From Erodium maritimum (taxonomy: Eukaryota > Streptophyta > Magnoliopsida > Geraniales > Geraniaceae), in assembly GCA_963921825.1 (NCBI GenBank), contig OY997588.1, forward strand, positions 13,158,001 to 13,222,000: a DNA stretch of 64,000 bases. The letters are read 5' to 3'. The notes beneath the pieces were generated by a model. The model searched no databases and had not been told where the DNA came from. It worked only from the letters and a program-made list of their open reading frames with translations. Positions 43,632 through 54,169 of this stretch are shown here, in pieces; position 1 is the stretch's first letter, and every line of letters begins with the position of its first letter. A program made the translations under genes and the position numbers.

Positions 43632-46600
43632 TGTCACGCCCCAATTTCAGTAAACTGAACTCGGGACGCGAACGTTTTGATTTGAAAACCTTTTTCCATA
43701 ACTCACTTTAAAAACACCATTTATTCATCAAAATAATATTTACAACTCAAAATAAGTCCCAACAAGTGGACAAAACGAGGTATCCGTCACTAGACTCAAA
43801 AGTAAAACCCAGAATCCCGCTTCTAGCTCTTCAAGCTTCAGAAGCTCACCTAGTCCAGCCTGCGAACGGTACCTGTAGGAAAAGCAGCTAGGGGTGAGCG
43901 TTCGCTCACCACCACGAATAACAGACTGACTACGGCATAATTAGCAGACAATGCCGGTAACACCAACACAAACTCAACACCGGGGAACACCATCCCCAAC
44001 CCAAGTACTCCGACTGAACACACACCCACAGTTACCTTCCTTGACCAACTCAACACCCTGACACGTAAAGTAGACCCGACACAACGATCACGACCCTTCC
44101 CAAGGACTCAAAAGACCACCACGCAACACCCAAGATCACAAAGGATCGTACACCAAACAAGATCACAAAGGATCGCATACCAGCTGCCAACTGCTCAGTG
44201 CCAAGAACGCTCGCAACCTCCCGAGACTCTAACTCGATCAGGCCAGACAAAGAACGCTCGCAACCTCCCGAGACTCTAACTCGGTCAGGCCAGCCGAAGA
44301 ATGCTCGCAACTTACCGAGACTCTAACTCGTAAGCCAGCCAAAGAATGCTCACAAACCCAAACCACACACGCGCGGCCAGGACCCCTTTATTGACGGGCG
44401 GGCCCCCTACCCCGTCTGAACATGCGACGCGTGTGCTCGTGGACCCCCGTTTCATGAAGCGGGCCCCCAACCTCAGGTAACCACAATCATAATCACAATC
44501 ACAATCACAAGCAAGTTCAACAACCAGTAACAACGCAGGTTCAACACTCACAGGCACTCATGGCCACCCAAGACACCAACAGTAAAACACGGACTCAACA
44601 GCCCCACATGCACTCACGACCTCCCAAGATACACCAACAATAAAACACGGACTCAATAGCCCCACTGGCACTCACGGCCTCCCAAGATACACCAACAGTA
44701 AAACACGGACTCAACAGCCCCACAGGCACTCACGGCCTCCGAGGATACACCAACAGTAAAACACGGACTCAACAGCCCCACAAGCACTCACGCCCTCCCA
44801 AGATACACCAATAGTAACTCACGGCCTCAACAACCCCACGGGCACCCACGGCCACTCAAACCACCAACAGTAATTTACGGGCTCAACAACCCCACAGGCA
44901 CTCACGGCCTCTCAAAACTACCAACAGTCACTCACGGGCTCAACAACCCCACAGGCACTCACAGCCTCCCAAAACACACAAACAGTAACTCACGGGCTCA
45001 ACAACCCTACAGGCACTCACGACCTCCCAAGACACACCGCCAATAAAGACACGGGTTCAACAACCCCACGGACACTCATGGCCACCCAAAGCACCAAAGG
45101 TAAAGACACGAGTTCAACAACCCAACGGGCACTCATGGCCACCCAAAACACCAAAGGTAAAGACACGGGTTCAACAACCCCACGGGCACTCATGGCCACC
45201 CAAAACTCAACAATAATACACGGGCCCTCAAGGCCACCAAAGACACAAAATACACAAACAACCTCCGGCATAACCAATGCCTCCAACAGTCCTAATATCA
45301 ACAGTTTCACAAACAACCTCCGGGCATGGTCATATGCCTCTAGTACTCCTAATCTCAATAAGTTCGCAATCAACCTCCGGGCATGGTCATATGCCTCCAG
45401 TAGTTCTAATAACGCTAAGTTCTCTGCTCCTACGACACTACTAAGTGTCACATGCAATTCTACTGTTAACTTTCCCTAGTCAGGGCCGAGATCCAGCTAC
45501 TTTTCCCTACCTCGTGCGTGTTCTTCCAAAAGCCGACCAACGAGCTCCGGTGTGATCTCAGTCACTCACCCAGCTTTCCCTTGCCTCGGTCCGCGGCACG
45601 ATCTAAAAGAACACAATTTTAAACGCTTTTAAGCTTGCAGGCATAATGCTGAATTTTAATAAACCTGACGCTCAAAAGTAACCCCGACAATGCTGATCAC
45701 TCCCCAAACTTCCCAATTACTCGACATTATCGATAAAGGACCCGTAAAGGCCCGATTCGCCCGACATGGCAAATCTGCCCGGGTTTTGGAAATGCCCTTC
45801 CGGGGCTCCAAAAATTCCCGTTTTCGTTTCTACGGTCTTAGAATAATTCAAGGGTCCCAATGCACTTGACGGAATCGAATTCCGACTTCCGAGTCAATTA
45901 ATTAACGTTTAAAGTTTCTAAACCCGTCAATTACAACTTTTACAATTTAATTCCAAATTTCGATTCGATTATGGATAAATGGTCCGGGGAACGTTCTAAA
46001 CCACCCGAACACAAAAACCCGATACCCGGGAATGTGGGCCCCACACGGACGCAATGGAAAAATTCCCTTTTTGCCCCAAAACGTTCCTAACGAACCCCAA
46101 ACCTCAACCATTCATCTTTAAACCAATTCTAACCCAAAACCCAACCATATTTGAATCGTTTAAACTGAAACCATAAAATTCAAACTTAACAAAACGAAAA
46201 TCGGTTAGGTGCTCACCGTAGAGAATGACGGTGTGAACTCGATTCTTCTATCGTTGAGACGATCCAACGGCTTGATCGACGGGAAAAGCCACCAATATCC
46301 AAACTCTCTTCTCTTTTTCTCCCTTTCTTCTCTCTTCTTTCTAACACCACTTTCTCTCTCCAAGTCTTCCTTTTTTTTGAAATGAACGTGTATCACAACC
46401 ACCCTTTCCTTTTTTGAAATTATCCAATCAGATTCGCGAAATTCGGACGTTTCGGGCCCCGAACGGGCACTTTTTCCAAGAAATTACGAAACTTCACGGG
46501 CTACAAGGAAACGGCTCAACTAAGACCGCTGCGACGACGGCTAAGCTTTTTGGATCCAAAACGGTCCTCGAATGGACCAAAACGTCGCTCGGTTGACTTT

Positions 46601-46804
46601 TGCAGCGAAAAGTCAACATTTCCCAAACTGATCAGAAAGTTGCCCTGAGTCCCCTGGAACTCACTTTGGTCAATATCGGGGTCAACTTAAGTCCGGTATG
46701 ACCCTCGAGGTCAAATTTAGGTTCAATCAAGTGTCTGCTGAATTTTTTTAAATTTTACTGTTTTTCGCAGATTTGACTGGCGTTGACCGGGAGTGGTTAT
46801 TACA
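43632..46804 (-). mobile_element. Solo LTR 3, same broad family
   Basis: On the plus strand it starts TGTCACGCCCCAATTTCAG and ends GAGTGGTTATTACA. The duplication ATGTT flanks it at 43627-43631 and 46805-46809. At 3173 bp it is the longest of the four LTRs, owing to an expanded tandem-repeat zone. It lies in the RRM-type LINE just after its ORF1. Confidence 0.87.
44190..45410. repeat. Three successive minisatellites within solo LTR 3
   Basis: Array 1 (about 44206-44350) has a 47-bp unit with CGAGACTCTAACTCG. Array 2 (about 44534-45230) has a unit of about 58 bp with CACGGACTCAACAGCCCCAC; exact 58-bp steps occur at 44588, 44646, 44704 and 44762, with degenerate copies after that. Array 3 (about 45262-45410) has three copies of a unit of roughly 65 bp with AACCTCCGGGCATGGTCATA. 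Confidence 0.85.
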
Positions 46805-46809
46805 ATGTT

Positions 46810-47160
46810 CCTTCTTCTATCGACTAGTATTTCTTTGTATTTGGCTTTTGTTCCCCTTCTTCGTTTTTTTCTCTTAAGCAAGATTCTCTCACCGTTTGTG
46901 GTGGAGTCTCTTTTAAAGGTTATTTGGGATAACTTTATGCGGTCCCCTCTTTTTCCCCGTCTTGGGGTAAAAAGTTTAATAAAACAAAAACATCATCTAT
47001 CAATTTGTTTTATCAATTGTCTTTTCATCTGAGTTTGTTTGCTCAACTCATTTTGTTATCAGAACATAAATATTTGTATGAATAATATCCAGTAAAATAC
47101 ATTCATACATCTTCACTTTATTCGGCTTATATGAGTCCACTTGATCTATTAACAACTTTT
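46810..47160 (+). other. Likely LINE 3' UTR and flank
   Basis: Downstream of solo LTR 3 the sequence resumes the interrupted LINE. It is T-rich and ends TTGGGGTAAAAAGTTTAATAAAAC near 46965-46987, typical of a plant LINE 3' end. No ORF2 lies between, so the element has a large internal deletion. Confidence 0.35.
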
Positions 47161-50100
47161 CTTCTATGTCTCGAAAGGCCTGTTGCAGCTCGGCATGAGG
47201 TAAAAGGTGCAGAGAATGGAGCAGACAGGAACTTCAACACGATTAAGTCTCGCTTGCAGGGTCATGTAGGGAGTACGGACAGGTCAAGACCGAGAGGGAT
47301 TTGACTCGGAAGAGGAAGTTGGACGTTATTGTTGTTACAGACCGCAGGGTCACCCAAGGGAGACACTTTTTTTCCGATGTAAAACCGAGCATATGACCAC
47401 CAGTACCGGGGCGAGGACAGGGTGACCTCGGGGGGAGTACCCAACTTCCCCCGAGCCCTGGTGTACGACTCATGGCGTCTGGTGGGGCTTTTTACGTCTG
47501 ATCTTCTCGAGGCTCCCCCGCCGAGCCCCTCTTCGTTCCTGGATCCGTTGTAGGTTCCTCAAGCATTCCGGCCCACGAGGCTCCCGATGATCCTCCCGAT
47601 AACGACCCACTCCCATTTTCCCGGGGTGCACTCCCCCTTCCCCTCGAGGTACAATCAGCGGAGGGGTTGATTCAGTCAACATAGGAGCAAAACCCGGAGG
47701 CACCTTCGCAGACTGCGCCCAAATCGTGGCATATCCCTTGGGAAACTTGTAAAACTATATCTCATAATAACATGAATTTGTAATCTATGCTAGTATAGTT
47801 TAAAATTGGAAAACTATGCTTTTTAGTTTTTTTAGGACAAGAATACCTTATTATAACTTAAACAAAAATAATTCATATTTATAATTTATTCAAATGCATT
47901 TCAAAATAAAATTCAGTTGTTATATAAAATATTTTATTCAATTTATAAATTATTAAAATTATATTTTCATTTTTTTCGTTAAAGATCATATAATTTCGAT
48001 AAATATTTTTAAAACGATCATTCAAGTTTTTAGTGATAAATTTTCAAATATATATTAACTTTTATTAAATATTTAATTTATATATTCATATTTTATATAA
48101 AAAATATTTTATTAAATACTAAAATCAGATCTGATTTAAAAATATATCAGATTACTTTCATAAATAAATTTAAAACGGTAATTCAATTTATAACATATTT
48201 CATTAATTATAAATATCAAAATTTTAAAAATAAAATATAAATCTATTAAGTATTAAAATTGGATATTTTTTTAAATCGAAATTATCTTTCAAAAGTTATC
48301 ATTATAAATTTGAATTATCTTTTAAAATATATTTAACAAAATAATCCGATTTTTAAAGAAATCTAAAATAAAATATGAATTTAGTAATTAAAATATATAA
48401 AAAATATTTTTTTGAAAAATTACCATTGAAAATTTGAGTTACATTTTTAAAAATAGTTATCAAAATAATCTGTTTTTTAAGAAAAAAAATTAATATAATT
48501 TTAATAATTTATAAGATTGAATAAAATATTTTAATATAAAAATTACCATTGAATATTTATTTTGAAAATAGAATTTAATAAATAAATTAAATATGAATTA
48601 TTTTTGCTTAAACTAGAATGAGGGTATTTTTGTCTTAAAAGAATTTAAAAGCATAGTTTTTCAATTTTAAACTATACTAGCATAAATTACAAATTTATGC
48701 CATTATGAGGCATATTTTTACAAGTTTCCCTATCTCTTATCCTTCTGGGCCTTAGGATAATGCTCCAATGACTTTTCAAAAGTATGGATGCTCGACATCT
48801 CCCTATCGCAGGCCGTGGGTGGATGTCCTATACACACACAATTCCCACAGAAGCCCGGTAGCTTGACATATGTAAGAGAGCAGGTGATCGGGTCCTTGAA
48901 TTCAGAGAACCTGAGGCGCATATTCCGACACAGAGGCCGGTCAAGGGAGTGCCAGTAGCGGACCTTCACCGTCCCCCCAGCACTGGCCGAATTCATCATA
49001 AGGAACGTCCACCGTCCCGCCCAGCGCCTCCCTAATCCTAGTTCACGTAGTCTTATTGCTAACTATCTGGGGGATACCATGGGCATGTACCTAGAGTTAC
49101 ATATTATCCATGACCGGAAGATCCTGGACGAAGGATCCGTCTCCGCCAGTATCAAGGGTTTGCCGTCGAAACTCCATGGTTCACTCAGCCTAACCCAATC
49201 CCGATCCTCCTTCCTGGCAAAATAGAACCCAAAGACTCCAGGGGAGACATCCTTTATGACCAAACCAATAGCCGATTTGCCCCATGCATTGGTGAGGATA
49301 CAGAGGAGGGTATCCTGACGAGGTTGAACATCCGTGAGTAGGCGACCCACCATCCCATATTGTTGGCGGGAAAGCGTAGTCGGATCAAGCACCCCATTCA
49401 CGACTGTAACTTCCAAGGGTTCCTATAACCCTAGGGAGCAACCCGAGAAACTGTTTTGAAGGGCCTGAAGTGGGTTACCATGATCCAGTATTGGAGGCAT
49501 GGGACGAGGACAGGAAGGTTGAGGGAGGTCCTCGGCCGACACTGTCATCGGGCCAGCCCCCATTTGGGCAGGTGAGATGTGATCAGCGATAGGTAAAGAG
49601 AGAGCCTTACCAGTCACCGACCCCAGCCCGTCCGCCATCTGCAGCCGGTGAGCCTCCAAAATCCTAATCGAAGGCTAAGAGGATGGGGAAGTAGCCGCCT
49701 GTTTTGGGGGACGACCCCGACGCGTATGAGGTGGCCCCGACTTCGGAGAATGATATCCTGGTGCATAGGCTACCATTGGCAACATCAAAGGAAGACCTGA
49801 GCAAGTCCTGGGACGGAGCCGCCGTCATCGCCGAAATCTTCTTCTTCCGCGGTGCCCGCTTAGGCCGCACAACGTCATGCGATGGGCATGAGGGAGGGAC
49901 GCCCCTGATCCCGCACCCATGCTAGCGGCTAATGGGGAAAGATCCCCCGGGTTCGCGCCCACGCCAATGGATGGTGGGGTAGAACCCAAGGCGAGGACCT
50001 TCGGAGAGGCTGGTCGTGAGGGTGGGGTGGACATGGGAGGGGACAGAGAGGGAGACGCTGGTGGAGAGGCGGAGCGCGCGACTTGATCGGTGAAAAACGC

Positions 50101-50200
50101 AAAGATCCGGGAACACATGATGATTAAGTTCGGGTTTATAGGGTCTCGACAGAAGCGAGGAGAAGAGATCCAGGCGGAGAATAGATAGAGGATTAGTTTA
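47161..50200 (-). mobile_element. LINE ORF1 remnant (DUF4283/zf-CCHC type), split by a foldback element
   Basis: Minus-strand frames from about 50118 down give a Ser/Pro-rich N-terminus. A DUF4283-like region follows (49416-49063: IGLVIKDVSPGVFGFYFARK, then RLSEPWSFDGKPLILAE). The zinc knuckle CGNCVCIGHPPTAC is at about 48808-48849. After the 991-bp foldback insertion a Pro-rich C-terminal part continues (47703-47470: PPGFAPMLTESTPPLIVPRG). It has several frameshifts. No endonuclease or reverse transcriptase follows. It is the same type as the remnant at 27.2-31.8 kb. Confidence 0.72.
47740..48730. mobile_element. 991-bp AT-rich foldback transposon
   Basis: The ends GGGAAACTTGTAAAACTATA and, read inward from the right, GGGAAACTTGTAAAAATATG are near-identical. 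The inverted similarity continues inward through TATGCTAGTATAGTTTAAAA and TAAATTATTAAAATTATATT, for at least about 240 bp per arm and probably most of the element. Flanks TATCCCTT (47732-47739) and TATCTCTT (48731-48738) differ at one of eight bases and may be a decayed target duplication. No open frame is present. Confidence 0.8.
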
Positions 50201-51416
50201 GGGAATTGATTAGTCTATTTTGTAGATTCACTATCTGTTTAATCTATAAATACACTTGGTTGACATAATTGAATTCGTCGTTCAAGTTTTGTCGGCTAGG
50301 TGTCATCTAAAATTGACTTCCCTGAAGAATATTTTCGTGGTCGATTTTATTTCGTCAATAAAATGATCCATTTGGTCGACAATTTCATTTCGTCGCCCAA
50401 GTGATCCACATAACCGACGAAACTTGGCCGACATAATGAAAATTTCAACACCCCCTTTTACAATAGTGTATCTAATTATAAGGTTAGTTTCCAAAAGTTA
50501 CACTTATGTATTGTCCGTGTGCGAAAAACTACCCTATGTTTAAAATCGCCAATAAAATACATTATCTCGATTATTTGTTAGATTTTTCAACGAAATGACT
50601 ACTCTTATGTATTATCTCCGTGCTAAAATACTTTCCTTACGTATTATTGAAGTCTCTTATCTTTTAACTTAAGATAGTTTCTCACATGTGAACAGCCCAC
50701 AAGGTAACATATTTTAAATGCCCAAACCAGTCTACAGCCCTACTTTAGGCTGGACCTCTGAAAGCCCAAATATGATTCTTTGAAAAGCTACCTGCCTCGG
50801 ATTGGAACTGCAATTTACAAGTCCATCTGGGATTTAGAGAGGCCTTGTGAAGAAGCATGATGGGCTATGCTAGATTTGGGCCGCATGAAGGGCCCAGACC
50901 AAATGGTCTGCCACTCTCTATCTGCTCAATCATTTTGGTCCACCATCAAATATTCTCTCTTTATATGCCTCTTGTTGTCCTGACAAAGATCTACTAAACG
51001 ACGGCGTCTAAGACGGCACGCGTCGTGTTGTGGAGCCTGGGCTAGGATAATCTATTGGGATATTCAACCAACCACCAGCTCAGCAGTAGTGCGCACGCAG
51101 CACAATAGTACTTTGAAGATTGCCCAGTTCCGATTCCTAAACTTGGGTCAAATACCTCCCAACTCGTCGCAGATCAATCCAACAACAATCTGTTCGAATA
51201 GATCTTTTCAATTTTGTTTCTTCGGTTCTCAATCCTGGTATTGGATCCATTCTCACACAGTTTATTGTTGCAATTATCGTTAATTGACCCCAATTTCATC
51301 GAGCTTTCCAATCTCAGCTCACAGTTCGGAAAAATTTGAATCTCTGTTAAACCCAGTTCGATTCCAAGCGGGAATTTTTCTGGGTTTATCGTCGCGTCCT
51401 CATCTGAGAATTCTCG
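50201..51416 (+). promoter_or_regulatory. Upstream region and leader of the FQR1-like gene
   Basis: A TATA-like CTTTATATGCC lies near 50959-50969, about 450 bp before the ATG. The DNA between contains C/T-rich phrases that suit a long leader. The left part (50201-50700) shows nothing recognisable apart from short TCGTCG phrases. Promoter placement is tentative. Confidence 0.3.
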
Positions 51417-53363
51417 ATGGGGAAAGGAGGGGGATGTGTTCCCAGCAAGAAGAAACGGCCATCTGCCGCCGCCGACGGCAGTCAGAGCGCTCCGATCGCC
51501 TTGGAGGAGGAGACCCACAAAAATGGTGCCAGTGCGGCGCTTGACGGCGCCGTCTCTGAGCCAATTGCGAGCTTAAAGGTGTTCATCGTGTTCTACTCGA
51601 TGTACGGGCACGTCGAGGGGCTAGCGAGGAGGATGAAGAAAGGGATTGATGGTGTTGAGGGGGTGGAGGGGTTTTTGTACCGGGTTCCCGAGACGCTGCC
51701 GGCAGACGTGTTGGAGCAGATGAAGGCTCCCCCGAAGGACGATGGGATTCCGGAGATTACCGCGGCGGAGCTGGCGGCGGCCGATGGGATTTTGTTTGGG
51801 TTCCCGACGAGGTACGGATGTATGGCTGCGCAAATGAAGGCGTTTTTTGACTCGACGGGGCAGCTGTGGCAGGAGCAGAAGCTCGCCGGCAAGCCGGCTG
51901 GGTTCTTCGTGAGCACAGGAACCCAAGGAGGCGGCCAGGAAACCACTGCGTAAGCTTACTTCACCCATATCTCGCTTTTGCTTTATTCTCTTTAATGTGA
52001 AATTTGATTACTAGCATTGCTGCCAGTCTCAAGTTAGCTAAGTTGCCCTTCCTTCTATGAATGTGATTTTGCAATGGAGTTGGTAATTAGTGGGGTTTTA
52101 TAACCTAGATGATACTAACAATTAGAAACTAAGAATATATGAGAATCCTTACCAATATAAGCAACTGGTTTGGACATAGAACATACAAAATTACAAATGA
52201 AGTTTATTACTTCCGCTCCCAGAGTAGATCGTGTATCTTAAATGCATTGGAAGTGGTAGCAAATGCATGATGAAGCTTTATATTGAAGTTTAAGATGAAT
52301 TCTGTTGTTGGAACGAACTCCATTCTATTTCCTGTAAATTGTAAATTGAGTATTTCCTTCTGAAAGTAGGTATTATTTGTAAAACTTGTCCCATGATAAG
52401 ATTGCTGTGATATATGGCATTTTCTTATTCATGATTCACCTGATAGTATCAACTATCATGAGCTATTGTGTGACAACTTAGTTATGGCTTAGTGTTGCAA
52501 TTGTGGAAATTAGTTTTCACGTGGAACTGATGAACAACCTGTGCTTAGTGCTGGGGGAGTATGTTCAGCCTGAAGGTTTTCAGTCGTCGTCTGCTAGTCA
52601 TATCTTATCCATTGCATTTGCAAAATAATAATACTAGAAGTTTCATATTTCTTCAAAATAATGTAACACAGTCATTTGTATATATAAAAAAACTCATCTT
52701 CTTCTCACATAGAAGTTGAATTGGAAGAAAAAAAAAACTGCAACTTCAATTTTCTCCACTGCAAATGAGGGTATAGAAAGTGATTAAGGATATTGAGAGA
52801 AAAATCCTTCATTAGTACAACGGTGTAATGTGAGTGTCTCTTAGTTTATGAATCTTCTGCAACTATAATCAAGTAGCCTCCCTCAATTGGTTGCCCATAA
52901 GAAACCAAAGTAATCAAACACTGTATTGTTGGTTTTTCCTTGAGCTAAACATGATCCCTACTTATTTGACAAGTTTTTATTTATTTTTGCTGGGTTAACC
53001 TAAACCAGAAAATCTTGAATTTTTGAGATGTTCACCTAGTTTCTTTTCCTTAAACAGTTAGTGTTATATGTCTCTGTGTTTGTGTAATTTGCTTCAATCG
53101 AAAAGAAGTCGATATCTTATCTCATTACCATCTGTTGCAGGTGGACAGCAATTACTCAACTAGCACACCATGGAATGCTGTTTGTGCCCATTGGCTACAC
53201 CTTTGGAGCCGGTATGTTTAAGATGGATTCTATCAGAGGCGGTACTCCATATGGTGCTGGAGTTTTTGCTGGTGATGGGTCCAGAGAACCAAGTGACACG
53301 GAGCTGTCACTTGCAGAGCATCAGGGCAAGTACATGGCTGCAGTTGTCAAGAGGCTTGCTTAA
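51417..53363 (+). CDS. NAD(P)H:quinone oxidoreductase, FQR1-like (WrbA family)
   Basis: Two exons, 51417-51949 and 53141-53363, join in phase (GC|G, Ala) to 251 residues. The flavodoxin-like WrbA fold is clear: VFIVFYSMYGHVEGLARRMK (FMN phosphate loop), GFPTRYGCMAAQMKAFFDST, STGTQGGGQETT, HHGMLFVPIGYTFGAGMF and YGAGVFAGDGSREPSDTEL. It should reduce quinones by two electrons using NAD(P)H and FMN, guarding against semiquinone radicals. The roughly 50-residue N-terminal extension starts MGKGGGCVPSKKK. Gly2 and Cys7 suit N-myristoylation plus S-acylation, so attachment to the plasma membrane is likely (inference). This extension marks the FQR1-like 2/3 subgroup (At4g36750 from memory). It has its own promoter and runs in the same direction as the next gene. 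Confidence 0.95.
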
Positions 53364-53578
53364 GCTCCACATATTGTTCTCTTCACGGAACCACATTTGC
53401 TACTTGCTGTCTCATGTCATCTTCGTTGATTCAATTATGTCTGTGTTTTGTGATTGATCTTGAGCATTGCAGTGTTTCAATTTTGTGTTTTTTATTCTCT
53501 TTATCATCTCATGTTAAACACTGGTAACTGTTTAAGATGTAAATGGTTTGGAACTATTGAGTGTGAAAATGGTCAAAT

Positions 53579-53584
53579 AATAAA
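53579..53584 (+). terminator. Possible poly(A) signal of the FQR1-like gene
   Basis: AATAAA lies about 215 bp after the stop codon, after T-rich upstream elements. The position suits a plant 3' UTR. Confidence 0.45.
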
Positions 53585-54169
53585 GTCAGTTTGTGAGTTT
53601 TGCTCTTTCTGTCTGTTGTAGTGTTCTGTTCATACAGAACACGGCACGTTTCTATTAATTTCTGATAATGCATTGTAATACTAATACTTCAAGCTTATAT
53701 GTCAATTCGTTTTGTTGATGTAAAAACAATTAATTTCAAAACACCTTTTGTAAATAATCGAAAGCAATCATACAAAAATGTATACATAAGGATTTTACGT
53801 TACAAAACAATTATCATTTTCGAAAATGTGAAGTCGTGTGATTTTCGCACGACTAATTTCTGTTAAAGATAACGATTTTGTAGACGGGGAACAGTTAAGA
53901 GATGATTTTTTGCAAAAAAACATTAGATCATAGATAGTAGTAGCAAAACACATAATTTACGGTACGCTTTTGTAATTATCCTTAAGGGTAATTTCGAAAA
54001 TTCAGCATACCTGACCCATTAATAATCAGAATCTGAAGTGTATAGAGTCCATATTCTCCAAACTATCTGAAGTCAATCTGTTGTGCTGAGAGCATAAATT
54101 GGAGTGATACGAGAGAAGAGAGAGAGACATAGATTCGATTGAGAACTGAATCAACGAAGAATCGGAGTC
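53585..54169 (+). other. Intergenic DNA and APP1-like leader
   Basis: AT-rich DNA separates the two genes. TGTATAGAG near 54036 could be a weak TATA element about 130 bp before the aminopeptidase ATG. A GA-rich leader (54110-54130) follows. Nothing else was recognised. Confidence 0.35.

Noticed and set aside
44534-45230. Regular repeats considered as a CRISPR-like or satellite array
   Set aside because: Units abut without unique spacers, lie in a plant LTR and are limited to one LTR copy. They form a minisatellite.
44981-45479. Overlapping open frames of 130-146 codons on both strands
   Set aside because: They are products of the tandem-repeat arrays in solo LTR 3, whose units happen to be open. 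They contain only repeated phrases.
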